From: a bacterium
Lineage (GTDB): Bacteria; Chloroflexota; Dormibacteria; UBA8260; Bog-877
Length of the DNA: 53,578 nucleotides
Direction: 5' to 3'
Assembly (NCBI GenBank): GCA_021802115.1
Contig: JAKABA010000012.1
Coordinates: 1-53,578, forward strand
The notes below the pieces were generated by a model, which saw only the letters and a program-made list of their open reading frames with translations, did no database searches and was not told where the DNA came from. Shown here piece by piece: positions 8,624-17,646 of this stretch (position 1 is its first letter; every line of letters begins with the position of its first letter). The translations under genes were made by a program, and so were the position numbers.

Positions 8624-10045
8624 TTACTCCGGGTCGCTCCCAGCGGTCGGGTCGTCATCCGCCACCGGCGCCTCGGCCACCTCCTCATCGGCGGGAGGCT
8701 GGTCGCCGTCGACAGCGGCAACTTCGATCTCGGCCAAGTCCAAGGCGGCCACCGCCTGGCCGTCAGCCGGCGCCTCGGTGGCCTCAGGTTCGGCCTCGGG
8801 CTCGTCGCCGGCTGGTCCCGGCTCCGCCACAGATGTGCTTTCGCTGGCGTGGGCTGGCATGGGCTCGTCGTCGGAGTCATCAGGCTCGTAGTCGGCGGCG
8901 GCGGAGTACCCACCATCGCCCTCGTCGGCGGCGATGTGATCAGGGCGCGGCAGCAGCTGCCGATAGGAGAGCGAAATCCGACGCCGACTGCGATCCGCCT
9001 GCAGAACCACAACCCTGATGTTGTCGCCCACCCTCAGCACGTCCTCGGTGCGCTCAACGTGCTCCCAGGAGAGCTCGCTGATGTGGAGCAATCCCTCTAC
9101 CCCGTCGGCGATCTGGAGGAAGGCTCCGTACTTCTTGGTCTTGGTGACGACGCCCTCGATGATGGTGCCCGGTGGGAAGCGGGCCTCAATGCTATCCCAG
9201 GGGTCATCGCTCATCTGGCGCAGGGAAAGGGAGATCCGAGAGAGCTCGGGATCTAGCTTGATCACCTTGACGGTGACTTCATCACCGACGGCCAGCATGT
9301 CCGATACGTTGCTGACCCGGTCCCAGCTCAGCTCGCTGATATGGATCAGGCCGTCGGCGCCGCCGAGGTTGATGAAGGCCCCATATGAGGTCAGCCCGCT
9401 GACCCGGCCGGTGACCACATCGCCGACCGCCAAGCGCTCGAAGAGCTCCTCGCGCTGGCGAGCCCGGTCCTCATCCTGGGCGGCCCTTTGGCTGACGATC
9501 AGTCGGTTCCGCTTACGGTTGACCTCCAGGATCTTGACCATGATCTTCTCGCCGACCAGGTCAACCAGGTTCCCGGAGTGCGTCCTGGCCACCTGTGAGC
9601 TGGGAAGGAACCCGCGCAAACCCATGATGTTGACGATCAGGCCACCCTTGTTCTGCTCCTTGACCTCGGCCTCCACCCCCTCGCCGTTGCTCTCCTTCTC
9701 GGCCGCCTTGGCCCAGATGCCCTCGGCACGGGCGCGCCGCAGGCTGAGAACCACGTTTCCGTCCTCGTTCTCGGACTGCAGGACGTAGACCTTGATTCGG
9801 TCACCCGGGTTAAGGACTACCGGATCCTCGGCCCTACCCGTGAGCTCCCGATTGGAGATGACTCCCTCCGACTTGGCGCTGATGTCGACCAGAACCTCGT
9901 CGGGGTCGACCCGGACCACCGTCCCGTCGACGATGTCCCCATAGGTCAGTGTGCGGATGGAATCCGCACTGGTGCGTAGGTACTCCTCCATGGAACTGTA
10001 GATAGTCAGTTCCTCGGCGGGCGCGGCAGTGGCAAGCTCGGCCAA
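8624..10045 (-). CDS. rpsA: 30S ribosomal protein S1
   Basis: RNA-binding ribosomal protein that helps load mRNA. Four S1 (OB-fold) repeats are visible, opening with GDIVDGTVVRVDPDEVLVDI, GVEAEVKEQNKGGLIVNI, GDVVTGRVSGLTSYGAFINL and GTIIEGVVTKTKKYGAFLQI; the last two end in the typical LIHISELSW/LLHISELSW. A long acidic, Ala/Glu/Pro-rich tail of about 90 residues follows. The TTG at 10045 is chosen because GGAGGA lies 12 nt before it and the resulting N-terminal stretch matches other S1 proteins; the ATG at 9991 is the alternative. Four-repeat S1 is usual in Actinobacteria, Firmicutes and Chloroflexi. Confidence 0.93.
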   Translation of the reverse strand: MAELATAAPAEELTIYSSMEEYLRTSADSIRTLTYGDIVDGTVVRVDPDEVLVDISAKSEGVISNRELTGRAEDPVVLNPGDRIKVYVLQSENEDGNVVLSLRRARAEGIWAKAAEKESNGEGVEAEVKEQNKGGLIVNIMGLRGFLPSSQVARTHSGNLVDLVGEKIMVKILEVNRKRNRLIVSQRAAQDEDRARQREELFERLAVGDVVTGRVSGLTSYGAFINLGGADGLIHISELSWDRVSNVSDMLAVGDEVTVKVIKLDPELSRISLSLRQMSDDPWDSIEARFPPGTIIEGVVTKTKKYGAFLQIADGVEGLLHISELSWEHVERTEDVLRVGDNIRVVVLQADRSRRRISLSYRQLLPRPDHIAADEGDGGYSAAADYEPDDSDDEPMPAHASESTSVAEPGPAGDEPEAEPEATEAPADGQAVAALDLAEIEVAAVDGDQPPADEEVAEAPVADDDPTAGSDPE

Positions 10046-10112
10046 CGGGCTAATGGATCCTCCGGAATGATGGACGCCTGGGGTCCCAGAACGGCGCTCC
10101 AGTGCGGGCGAG

Positions 10113-10121
10113 AGTATAGCA
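10113..10121 (-). promoter_or_regulatory. Extended -10 promoter for rpsA
   Basis: The minus strand reads TGC followed by TATACT, an extended -10 element, with no clear -35. Transcription would start near 10106, giving a leader of about 60 nt before the TTG start of rpsA. Confidence 0.55.
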
Positions 10122-10275
10122 GTGCGACCGCCGTCCGCCGCCACTGGCGCTCACTCTCCGATCCGCCACAGCGGTCGGGCAGCCACATGGGTGCGGATGG
10201 CACACTGGGATCGACAGAGCTGGTATCGGTCGCGGTCGCCTCGCTGTGACCGAGCCCCGTTTGAGGAGTAACACC

Positions 10276-10476
10276 TTGTCCACAACGCCATCCCGCACCG
10301 TCTACGAGTACCGCGAGCTCGACAGCCTGGACGAGGTCAACCGTCTGGCCCGGGAGGAGGGTTTCGACCTCCTCCAGGCCGTGGCTTCGACCTCCGGCCT
10401 CCGCTACATCGTGCGTCGCGCGGAGGAGGCCAGCCAGGGTCGGCAGGCCGGCTTCTCGGTCCCTGCCGAGACCTGA
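10276..10476 (+). CDS. Small conserved-looking protein of unknown function
   Basis: 66 residues from a TTG start preceded by GAGGAG at the right distance (7 nt); a GTG at 10246 in the same frame has no ribosome site. The product (TVYEYRELDSLDEVNRLARE, then GFDLLQAVAST and LRYIVRRAEE) looks like a compact alpha/beta fold and contains no Cys or membrane segment. The length and the YRE...GW/GFDLLQ pattern recall DUF4177-type single-domain proteins, but I cannot assign it. It stands alone, divergent from rpsA and convergent with panC with 8 bases between their stops. Confidence 0.7.
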   Translation: MSTTPSRTVYEYRELDSLDEVNRLAREEGFDLLQAVASTSGLRYIVRRAEEASQGRQAGFSVPAET

Positions 10477-10484
10477 GGCGGGCG

Positions 10485-11399
10485 CTAGAGGCGGTCTTGC
10501 CCCCGGGCTGGGGAGGTGGCCAGCTCGCCCAGAACTCCGGTGTCCAGGAGGCGAACGCCGCCCACCCTGGCCGCTAGTATCAGCCGCGACGAAGGGTCCG
10601 CGTCCACCTGTGGCGCAAAGCTGACCGGGTCGACCACGGCGGCGTAGTCGAGCTTGGCTGCGGGCTCGGACTCGATGACCCGAGCAGCTAATCGGGTGAG
10701 CTGCGGCCCGGACCTGGAGCCATCGGAGAACGCCAGCCCAGCCTCCCGCAGGGCGCGGTTGAGGGTGAGCGCCGCCTCCCGTTGGGAGCGGTCGAGGTAG
10801 GCGTTGCGCGAACTGAGGGCGAGGCCATCTGGGTCCCTCACCACTGGACACACCACCACCTGCGCGCCCAGATCGAGGTCTCTGGCCAGCTGGGTCACCA
10901 GCGCCGCCTGCTGAGCGTCCTTCTCGCCGAAGAATGCGGAGCAGGGACCGGTGGCGGCAAACAGCTTGGCTACCACCACGGCGACTCCCTGAAAATGCCC
11001 CGGGCGGAAGTGGCCCTCCCAGCGGTCGGCACCGGCCGCGTCCACCGTGATCGAGGTGGCGAATCCACTTGGGTAGACGGCTTCGGTGGTGGGCACGTAG
11101 GCGGCATCCACGCCGGCCGCCGCCAACAGCCGCAGGTCTTCGTCCCGGTCCCGAGGGTAGCGCTGATAGTCGTCGCCCGGTCCGAATTGGAGCGGGTTGA
11201 CAAAAATCGAAACCACCACTCGATCGGCTGCCGCCCGAGCCGCGGCCACCAGGGCCAGGTGGCCGCGGTGCAGGGCGCCCATGGTGGGAACCAACCCAAC
11301 CCGGTAGCCCTGGCACCGCCAGGCCTGGGCCAGCTGACGGAGCTCGTCGGGAGTCGTCAGCAGGATCGGCAGCGCCGGCTCCTTGCCCGCCTCACTCAT
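10485..11399 (-). CDS. panC: Pantoate-beta-alanine ligase (pantothenate synthetase)
   Basis: Last step of vitamin B5 synthesis: condenses pantoate with beta-alanine using ATP. The 304-residue protein carries VPTMGALHRGHLALV (ATP-binding HIGH-like motif), SIFVNPLQFGPGDD, GVAVVVAKLF, FFGEKDAQQ and the KMSKS-like ALSSRNAYL. Its ATG overlaps the end of panB by 8 bases. It is followed convergently by the small gene ending at 10476. Motifs and length are typical. Confidence 0.96.
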   Translation of the reverse strand: MSEAGKEPALPILLTTPDELRQLAQAWRCQGYRVGLVPTMGALHRGHLALVAAARAAADRVVVSIFVNPLQFGPGDDYQRYPRDRDEDLRLLAAAGVDAAYVPTTEAVYPSGFATSITVDAAGADRWEGHFRPGHFQGVAVVVAKLFAATGPCSAFFGEKDAQQAALVTQLARDLDLGAQVVVCPVVRDPDGLALSSRNAYLDRSQREAALTLNRALREAGLAFSDGSRSGPQLTRLAARVIESEPAAKLDYAAVVDPVSFAPQVDADPSSRLILAARVGGVRLLDTGVLGELATSPARGQDRL

Positions 11400-12225
11400 A
11401 GCTGAAATGAGCGCTGGGATACTCCCCGGACTCCACCGCCTCGCGAAAGCTGGTGGCGGCGGCGATGGTGGCCTCCCCGAGTTCCGCGAAGCGGCGCACG
11501 AACTTAGGCACCGGACCCACGGTCAACCCCAGCATGTCGTGGATCACCAGCACCTGGCCATCGCAGTTGGCCCCCGCCCCGATCCCGATGGTCGCGATCG
11601 GACTGGCGACGGTCAGCTCCGCCGCGAGCTGGGCCGGCAGGCCTTCCAGCACCACCGAGAAGGCACCGGCCTGGGCCAACCCCAACACCTCCTGGCGCAG
11701 CTGCGCCGCAGCCCCTTCACCGCGCCCCTGGACGCGGAGCCCGCCCATGGCATGGACCCGTTGTGGGGTGAGGCCCAGATGCCCCATCACCGGAATTCCC
11801 CGAGCCGTGAGGTGGGCGACCACCTCCAGCATGGGACCGCCACCCTCCAACTTGACCGCCTGCATACCGGACTCCTTGAGCATCCGCCCGGCGCTACGGG
11901 TCGCCTCGTCCAGCCCGAGGTGGTAGGAGAGGAAGGGAAGGTCGCCGACCAGAAGCGCGTGGTGGGCCCCTCGGGCCACCGCGGCCGCGTGGGAGAGCAT
12001 GTCCTCCAAGGTCACAGGGAGGGTGTCGGGCCCCCCGTCACGGAGCCGGTGGCCGAGCATGGTCCCCCCTAGAGAATCCCCCACCAAGAGGATGGGAATG
12101 CCGGCCTGGTCGAGCAGGCAAGCGGTGGTGTAGTCGTAGGCCGTCAGCATGGCGAAACGTCGCCCGTCCGCCTTCCAGCGGGCCAGGTCCGTAATCTGCA
12201 CCGGTCTGGGCTTGGAGTCAGTCAT
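11392..12225 (-). CDS. panB: 3-methyl-2-oxobutanoate hydroxymethyltransferase (ketopantoate hydroxymethyltransferase)
   Basis: First committed step of pantothenate synthesis, making ketopantoate from ketoisovalerate and methylene-tetrahydrofolate. 277 residues. Family blocks include MLTAYDYTTACLLDQAGI, LLVGDSLG with the metal-binding Asp, GGPMLEV, MGHLGLTPQ and GIGAGANCDGQVLV. The open frame extends further upstream, but the ATG at 12225 has a good GAGGAG ribosome site and gives the normal N-terminus. It overlaps the DUF2520 gene by 8 bases and panC by 8 bases, so the three genes form one unit. Confidence 0.95.
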   Translation of the reverse strand: MTDSKPRPVQITDLARWKADGRRFAMLTAYDYTTACLLDQAGIPILLVGDSLGGTMLGHRLRDGGPDTLPVTLEDMLSHAAAVARGAHHALLVGDLPFLSYHLGLDEATRSAGRMLKESGMQAVKLEGGGPMLEVVAHLTARGIPVMGHLGLTPQRVHAMGGLRVQGRGEGAAAQLRQEVLGLAQAGAFSVVLEGLPAQLAAELTVASPIATIGIGAGANCDGQVLVIHDMLGLTVGPVPKFVRRFAELGEATIAAATSFREAVESGEYPSAHFSYE

Positions 12226-13102
12226 CGTGGGGAACTCCTCGGTGAGGTTCTGGAGCCGCTTCAGCGGCCAGGGCAAGAATCGAGCTGTACAGCCCCCCCA
12301 GGGCGGCGTCGAGCCCGGCCAGGGCCTGACGGTGGAGGCCGGTGGTGGCATCGTCGGCGCGGGTCGAAGGCCCGGTCAGAGCGGCCCCAGGTCCAAGCCG
12401 GCGCACATTCTCGGCCGCCAGCACGAGCAGTTGGCGGAGCCCCGAAACGGCCTGGATGGGTGCTCCCGACGCCGCCATGGCCCGCTCCGCCTGCTGCTCG
12501 ATCAGGACCGGTAGGACGCCGGCGATGGCTGCCGCCGCGTGGTAGAGAGCCCGATCCGCGCCATCGATGCGAAAGTGCACCAGGCCCAGCCGGGCGGCGA
12601 TCGCCTCGAGCGCCCCGGCCGCCACCGAGTCCCCGGCTATTGACGCGTAAGCGCCTTCGAGGCTCGCGGGCTGCCCGTCAGGGATGGGAGCCAGCGGGTG
12701 CAGCACGCCGGTCGCAGCGCCGATTCGCGCGCAAGGGGAAAGTAGCTCGGGGCCATGCACCCCCGCGCAGTGAGCGATCACTCTGCCCCTCAGGCTCGCG
12801 CCCACCGGCAACAGTTCGACCAGGGAGTCGGCCACCCTGGCCAACTCAGCGTCGGGCACCGCCAGAATGGTGACCCGGCACTCAGCCGCCACCTGAGCCG
12901 AGGTCGCCGCCACCCGAGCTCCCACCAGATCGGCCAGCCCAGCCGCCGCGGCCATGGTGCGCGACGCGATCAGGACGGGCGGCGCGCCCCTCTCCGCCAG
13001 CCTCCTGGCGAGGGCGCTCCCCACTCGGCCGGCGCCTACGATGCCAACTCCGTCGTCCGTCTCGGTCACCTCAGGGATCCAAGCGGAGCGAGGTCTCACC
13101 AC
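12218..13102 (-). CDS. Rossmann-fold DUF2520 protein, possible ketopantoate reductase-like enzyme
   Basis: 294 residues. An N-terminal NAD(P)-binding Rossmann domain has GIVGAGRVGSALARRL, then TILAVPDAELARVA and HCAGVHG; a helical C-terminal domain follows (ALYHAAAAIAGVLPVLI). This is the architecture of the Rossmann-like/DUF2520 family, related to 6-phosphogluconate dehydrogenase, ProC and PanE-type reductases. It is first in an overlapping operon with panB and panC, and no panE is in the window, so reduction of ketopantoate is a reasonable guess from context; it is inference, not shown. The first codon is GTG with GAGG 9 nt upstream; a GTG at 13069 would also fit the Rossmann start. Confidence 0.82.
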   Translation of the reverse strand: MVRPRSAWIPEVTETDDGVGIVGAGRVGSALARRLAERGAPPVLIASRTMAAAAGLADLVGARVAATSAQVAAECRVTILAVPDAELARVADSLVELLPVGASLRGRVIAHCAGVHGPELLSPCARIGAATGVLHPLAPIPDGQPASLEGAYASIAGDSVAAGALEAIAARLGLVHFRIDGADRALYHAAAAIAGVLPVLIEQQAERAMAASGAPIQAVSGLRQLLVLAAENVRRLGPGAALTGPSTRADDATTGLHRQALAGLDAALGGLYSSILALAAEAAPEPHRGVPHDD

Positions 13103-13280
13103 CGAATGGTGCCTCGCTGCGAGTGTAGCCGAACGGGCCCGGGGATGATCTGATCACGGCTGGGACCTGGCCGGCCCGGCGCTTGGGCGGCGTGGGCTCC
13201 GGCCCGCCAAGGGGACCTCATGTCCAGACCCGGTGCCCACCACAAGCTCCCACCAAGGCCGTCACGGCGAGCCAGACGGC

Positions 13281-15173
13281 TCACATGCCAGCTGCGGTCG
13301 GAGCCCCTTCTTCCACCTGCTGGATCACCTCGTCCATCTCGCTGCGCTCCATCGACTCCACCTCGATCAGATGGTCGGCCAGAGCCTGGAGCGTGCCGCG
13401 CCGCAGGGTGAGCACCTTTTTCGCCGTCAGGTAGGCGTTGTCAACCAGGGAATGGACCTCCTGGTCGATCTCACCCGCCACCTCCTCGGAGTAGTTGCGC
13501 TGCTCGCCGAGGTCACGTCCGAGGAAGACCAGCTCCTCCTTGGTGCCAAAGGCGAGAGGCCCAAGCTTCTCGCTCATGCCCCACTCGGTGACCATTCGAC
13601 GCGCCAGCTTGGTGGCCTTGCTGATGTCGTCAGATGCGCCGGTGGTGATGTTGGCGTCGCCGAGCAGGATCTCCTCCGCCACCCGGCCTCCCAGCATGCC
13701 CGCCAACTGATCAGTCAGTTCCACCTTGCTCACCAGCACCTTGTCGTGCTCGGGCAGCTGCATGGTCCAGCCGAGCGCCATGCCCCGGCTCACGATGCTG
13801 ATCTTGTAGGGCGGGTCGCAGTGGGGAAGGCTGCGCATCACCAAGGCGTGGCCCATCTCGTGGTAAGCGATCACCAGTTTCTCCTCGTCGGAGATGCGCC
13901 GGGACTTGCGCTCGGGACCGGCGATGACTCGGGCGATGGATTCCTCCAGCTCCGCCATCCCAATCACCTTCTGGTCGTGGCGCGCGGCCAGGATGGCGGC
14001 CTCATTGATGAGGTTGGCCAAGTCGGCGCCGCTGAAACCGATAGTCTGACGGGCCAGGACCTCCAGGTTGACCGCGGGATCCAACGGCTTGTTGCGCGCA
14101 TGAACCTTCAGAATCGCCTCGCGGCCCCTGAGGTCCGGTCGGTCCAGGGTCACGTGCCGATCAAATCGTCCCGGGCGCAGCAGGGCCGGGTCCAGCACAT
14201 CGGGGCGGTTGGTGGCCGCGATCACGATCACGTGGGTGTTGGTTTCGAACCCGTCCATCTCCACCAGCAGCTGATTGAGGGTCTGCTCCCGCTCGTCGTG
14301 GCCACCGCCGAGCCCGGCTCCCCGTTGCCTCCCCACGGCATCGATCTCGTCGACGAAGACGATGCAGGGACTGTTCTTCTTGGCCTGGTCGAACAGGTCG
14401 CGGACCCTGGACGCCCCCACCCCGACGAACATTTCCACGAACTCCGAGCCGGAGATGCTGAAGAACGGAACCCCCGCCTCGCCCGCCACCGCCTTGCTGA
14501 GCAGCGTCTTGCCAGATCCTGGCGACCCCACCATCAGCACCCCCTTGGGGATCCTGGCCCCCAGGGCGGTGAAGCGATCAGGGAACTTGAGGAACTCAAC
14601 GATCTCATTCAGCTCCTGCTTGGCCTCGTCCACGCCGGCCACATCGGCGAAGGTCACCTGGGGCTTGTCGGCGGCCACCATCCGGGCCCGGCTGCGGCCG
14701 AACGACATGGCCTGGTTGTTGCCACTCTGACTCTGCCGCATCATGAACCAGAGGAATCCCAGGATCACCAATACGATGATGATGTTCGGCAGGATCAGGG
14801 TGAGGAACAAGTTGTCACTACTAGCTGCTTGGGTTGTCCAGTCGGTGTAACCGTAACGGGCGAACAGCGCTCCGGGGTCGGTGCCCTCCACCACCGACTG
14901 GTACTCCTTGCCGGTGGTGGTCCACCACTGGACCGGGGAGCCCCCGTTGAGAACCTGGGTGCGATGGCTGGTGGCGCTGCTGATTATGGGGGCACCCGCC
15001 GGCACCGGCTTGCCCTGGGCCTGGAGCTGATAGTCCTGGAGGGCCTTCTGGAGGGTTCCCGCGGGAGCGTTCGGTACGGTCGCGCTGGGCGCCATGTGCC
15101 AGGCGATCAAGGCGATCGCCAAGATGGCGGCGAAGATGACCACGTAGGCAACGGCCCGTCGCTGTCCTGGCAT
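13281..15173 (-). CDS. ftsH: ATP-dependent zinc metalloprotease FtsH
   Basis: Membrane-anchored AAA protease that degrades misfolded membrane and short-lived cytosolic proteins. The 630 residues hold TM1 near 8-28, an extracytoplasmic domain, TM2 near 140-160, an AAA domain with Walker A GSPGSGKT (the more common form is GPPGTGKT), Walker [13 protein letters not shown] and the arginine-finger region [13 protein letters not shown], then the peptidase with zinc site HEMGH. The ATG at 15173 is chosen over an upstream frame extension because TACAAT lies 7 nt before it and TM1 follows directly. In many Gram-positives tilS and hpt precede ftsH; here there is a gap and then two tRNAs. Confidence 0.96.
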   Translation of the reverse strand: MPGQRRAVAYVVIFAAILAIALIAWHMAPSATVPNAPAGTLQKALQDYQLQAQGKPVPAGAPIISSATSHRTQVLNGGSPVQWWTTTGKEYQSVVEGTDPGALFARYGYTDWTTQAASSDNLFLTLILPNIIIVLVILGFLWFMMRQSQSGNNQAMSFGRSRARMVAADKPQVTFADVAGVDEAKQELNEIVEFLKFPDRFTALGARIPKGVLMVGSPGSGKTLLSKAVAGEAGVPFFSISGSEFVEMFVGVGASRVRDLFDQAKKNSPCIVFVDEIDAVGRQRGAGLGGGHDEREQTLNQLLVEMDGFETNTHVIVIAATNRPDVLDPALLRPGRFDRHVTLDRPDLRGREAILKVHARNKPLDPAVNLEVLARQTIGFSGADLANLINEAAILAARHDQKVIGMAELEESIARVIAGPERKSRRISDEEKLVIAYHEMGHALVMRSLPHCDPPYKISIVSRGMALGWTMQLPEHDKVLVSKVELTDQLAGMLGGRVAEEILLGDANITTGASDDISKATKLARRMVTEWGMSEKLGPLAFGTKEELVFLGRDLGEQRNYSEEVAGEIDQEVHSLVDNAYLTAKKVLTLRRGTLQALADHLIEVESMERSEMDEVIQQVEEGAPTAAGM

Positions 15174-15180
15174 TGGGGCG

Positions 15181-15186
15181 ATTGTA
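15181..15186 (-). promoter_or_regulatory. -10 element directly before ftsH (leaderless-type)
   Basis: TACAAT on the minus strand ends 7 nt before the ftsH ATG, so transcription would begin at or within a base or two of the start codon. No ribosome site lies between. No convincing -35 is seen. Confidence 0.5.
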
Positions 15187-15633
15187 TCGAGAAAGCGGTA
15201 GAGACCTGGCGCCGGAGTTCTGGAGCCGGCGCTGAGCAGAGCGGGTGAGTGCCTCTGACCGCTCATGACCGCTCAGCGCTTCGGCGATGGAGACCGGGGC
15301 AGATCACAGGGCCACTGGGCGGCAGCCGGGCCCCGAGTCGGCCGGCGCGCCGGCACTGCCGCCAGGGGCCATTCGAAGAAAGAGCCAGGGCCGGGCTCCA
15401 CCTTCCGCTGCGGCGATGGGCAGGCGCCGCTGGCGACCAGGCCACCACGCAGCGCCAGCTGGGTCGGTGCCATCCCACCGTGGGCGATCAACCCTATGGC
15501 GGGATCAGTCCTCGCCCATCGGCTGGGTCCAAATGCGGCCGCCAACTCCTCCCGACTGACCATGGCCCGCGGGGAGCCCAACCGCGGCTCCAAACTCGTC
15601 CGTCCGCAAACTTGGCGTCAGCAGACGAACCAG
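15187..15633. other. Gap between ftsH and the tRNA pair, nothing recognised
   Basis: About 450 bases with no gene I can support. A minus-strand frame at 15273-15593 (about 95-106 codons; a possible ATG at residue 12 gives MVSREELAAAFGPSRW) has mixed third-position bias, no known domain and no clear ribosome site; it may be a remnant. In related gene orders tilS and hpt occupy this place, but no PP-loop or phosphoribosyl motif is visible. Confidence 0.5.
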
Positions 15634-15706
15634 TGGCGGTACCTGGATTCGAACCAGGGACAACTCGGTTATGAGCCGAGCGCTCTAACCCCTGAGCTAT
15701 ACCGCC
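15634..15706 (-). tRNA. tRNA with CAT anticodon (elongator Met, or Ile2)
   Basis: The minus strand folds with acceptor GGCGGTA/TACCGCC, D arm GCTC/GAGC, anticodon stem CTCGG/CCGAG with loop CTCATAA, T arm CCTGG/CCAGG and discriminator A. CCA is not encoded. It pairs fully at position 1-72, so it is not the initiator. Elongator Met and lysidine-modified Ile2 share this anticodon and cannot be separated confidently by eye. Confidence 0.93.
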
Positions 15707-15734
15707 CCAGCCACGCGGCGCTCAGACGGGAGCG

Positions 15735-15806
15735 TTGCGGCGCCAAGATTCGAACTTGGGACCTTCGGGTTATGAGCCCGACGAGCTGCCACTGCTCCAC
15801 GCCGCC
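15735..15806 (-). tRNA. Initiator tRNA-fMet (CAT)
   Basis: The cloverleaf has acceptor GGCGGCG against CGCCGCA, so position 1-72 is an unpaired G-A; an unpaired 1-72 is the mark of bacterial initiator tRNA. The anticodon stem TCGGG/CCCGA carries the three consecutive G-C pairs required for P-site binding, with loop CTCATAA. CCA is not encoded. The usual 1-72 combination is C-A, so the G-A is a mild oddity. Confidence 0.93.
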
Positions 15807-15878
15807 AGCAGATTGTAACGGAACCTGACCCATCCGTCAAAACCACCTCGCCCACGCACCCTCTGGCGGGCTGCGCGC

Positions 15879-17072
15879 TCAGAACTTTGATGCGGACCAG
15901 TGGCCACCACCGTCGGTCGTGGTCCAGAGTGTGTCCGGCGGCCCGATCCAGCGCCCGACAAACGGCGTCTCGAAGCCGAGGAAGGTCGACTGCGGAGTGG
16001 TTGGCGTGATCTGGGCCTTGACTCTGACCGCTACCCGCCAGCTCTGGCCCCCGGTGCTGGTCTCCACCATCTCCACGGCCGGGCTGGCCACGAAGAGGGC
16101 CTTGGCGCTGGTTGCCGAGAGCTCGCTGAAGATGCCGGAAGTCAGACGCGGGAGCGGCTCCATGGGTCCGAAGCTGGCACCCTGGTCACTCGACACCGTG
16201 ACCATCTGGGGGCCCACGCCGGTCCGGGAGCCGCACAGGGCGGCCAAGACTCCTCCCGGCGCCGCGGCCAAGGTGCTCGCCACATAGGCCGGATGCTTGG
16301 TACGGGCGCACGGATCCAGATGTGCAGTCCAGGTGGTGCCGCCATCGGTTGACACGTAGAGCTGGGCCTGCTGGCTCCCCGCTCCGGCTGCTGGATTGCC
16401 CAGAAAGGCGGCGTAGATGTCGTGGGAGCCCTGCCTCAAGAGGTCCACATTGCCATGATTGACCGAGGTCGGCGGGGTGAACAAGGTGACCCAGCTGTTC
16501 TGGCCCAGGGCCGCCCGGTCGATGCTCCAGTCACAGGGCCCCGGGCAGCCGCCTTGCGAGAAGCTGACCCGGACCGCGCTACCGCCGCCAACCTTGATCG
16601 CGCTGGCTTGGCGCCCTGGCTGGATGGCCCACGAGAGGCCGCCGTTGGTGGTCATGGAAAAGGGGCCTCCGTCACTGGCGAAGGCGTAGCCGACATCGGC
16701 ATTGGCAAACCGGATCCGGCTGACCTGGGGAACCCCGGCTGGGCATCCCACTGGGGCTGCCTCCAGAAGACAGTCGTGAAGGTCGGTCACGGTCACCCAG
16801 TGCTGGCCCCCGTCGGTTGTCTCCATGACCGTGACGCAGCGCTGGCCGAGGCAGCCCGGGGCGACTCCCAGAGCCCATCCCTGATTGGCACTGACCCAGG
16901 TCATGTCAACGGCCTGGAACCCGCTCGCATTGGCGCCGGGATATGGCGCCGACCCAGCTGACGTCTGGGGAGCGGCGCTGACTCCGGAGGCGGAGCCGGC
17001 CGGGGAGCCGCAGGCGGACAGCAGCAAGGCGAGGGCGACCAGTAGGGGTAAGCGACGTCTCAGGGCGGGCAC
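15879..17072 (-). CDS. Secreted lipoprotein with BNR/Asp-box beta-propeller repeats
   Basis: 397 residues. A signal peptide ends in a lipobox (LLLSACGS, Cys near 21), so the mature protein is probably lipid-anchored outside the membrane. The rest is a beta-propeller with repeated Asp-box motifs: TTDGGQHW, TTNGGLSW, STDGGTTW, SSDQGASF and TTDGGGHW. Such repeats occur in sialidases, in the HCF136 photosystem assembly factor and in many uncharacterised exoproteins; no sialidase catalytic residues are evident, so the activity is unknown. The GTG start is preceded by TACCGT 9 nt upstream. It stands between the FtsB-like gene and the tRNAs. Confidence 0.85.
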   Translation of the reverse strand: MPALRRRLPLLVALALLLSACGSPAGSASGVSAAPQTSAGSAPYPGANASGFQAVDMTWVSANQGWALGVAPGCLGQRCVTVMETTDGGQHWVTVTDLHDCLLEAAPVGCPAGVPQVSRIRFANADVGYAFASDGGPFSMTTNGGLSWAIQPGRQASAIKVGGGSAVRVSFSQGGCPGPCDWSIDRAALGQNSWVTLFTPPTSVNHGNVDLLRQGSHDIYAAFLGNPAAGAGSQQAQLYVSTDGGTTWTAHLDPCARTKHPAYVASTLAAAPGGVLAALCGSRTGVGPQMVTVSSDQGASFGPMEPLPRLTSGIFSELSATSAKALFVASPAVEMVETSTGGQSWRVAVRVKAQITPTTPQSTFLGFETPFVGRWIGPPDTLWTTTDGGGHWSASKF

Positions 17073-17111
17073 GCTTGGGGAACGGTACAGCGCCGACTAT
17101 GGGTACGGAAA

Positions 17112-17144
17112 GGCCCGGCGAGAGTTAGGCAGTCGAACCGGGCC
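17112..17144 (-). terminator. Hairpin after the FtsB-like gene
   Basis: GGCCCGG (17112-17118) pairs perfectly with CCGGGCC (17138-17144), and on the minus strand the hairpin is followed by TTTCC. It starts 4 bases after the stop codon of the FtsB-like gene. The loop is long (19 nt) and the T tract short, so it is a weak intrinsic terminator. Confidence 0.45.
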
Positions 17145-17148
17145 GCGC

Positions 17149-17646
17149 TCAGGCCAGGCCGAGCACCCCCGACGCGATCAGCTCGACGGAGTGGCCCACC
17201 TCCTGCACCCCCTGCTCCGCTGGGGTCGGTCCGGCCACCGCCGCGGGACTCTCGATTACGTACACCTGCTGCCCCGGTGCCGCCAGGCCCTGGGCCCTAG
17301 CCAGCTCACTCTGCCACGCGGGGGAGCTGGCCGCTGCGAGCTCCTGGCGCTCCGCCCGAACCTGGCCGTTCAGGGTCAGGGTCTGGGCCTGCAACTGCAC
17401 CAACTGCTGCCGAAGCGCCTGGTCCGAGCGATGGCTGGAGTAGGCGGCCAGGCCGATCCCGGTTGCCAGCACGGCAGCCACCAGCATCATCACCTGCCAG
17501 GACGCCAGGCGATGGGATCGCCGAAACAAAATCCAGCGAATGCGCGCTTCGCGGACCAGCCCCGCACCGGGGCCCCGGACCTCAGCTCGAATGTGGTTGA
17601 ACGTGGGCAAGAACTCGGCTGCATCAGGGGTTGACCTATGGGTCAA
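17149..17646 (-). CDS. FtsB/DivIC-like septum formation protein
   Basis: About 165 residues: a cytoplasmic basic N-terminal part, one transmembrane helix near 51-70, a coiled coil (RSDQALRQQLVQLQAQ and on) and the closing motif ELARAQGLAAPGQQVYVI, which matches the ARE.LG...PGE.V.VI end of the DivIC/FtsB family. These proteins join FtsL and FtsQ/DivIB at the division site. The position after mazG and before ftsH agrees with divIC in Bacillus-type gene order. The start is uncertain: no ATG lies before the membrane helix; TTG at 17646 or 17610 are candidates. A Pro-rich tail follows the family domain. Confidence 0.78.
   Translation of the reverse strand: MTHRSTPDAAEFLPTFNHIRAEVRGPGAGLVREARIRWILFRRSHRLASWQVMMLVAAVLATGIGLAAYSSHRSDQALRQQLVQLQAQTLTLNGQVRAERQELAAASSPAWQSELARAQGLAAPGQQVYVIESPAAVAGPTPAEQGVQEVGHSVELIASGVLGLA

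Noticed and set aside
13233..15248. A 671-codon open frame on the plus strand opposite ftsH
   Set aside because: It mirrors ftsH codons in the antisense frame, has no domain or ribosome site, and the ftsH protein is unambiguous. Similar long antisense frames opposite clpC, mfd, tkt, cysS and lepA were rejected for the same reason.
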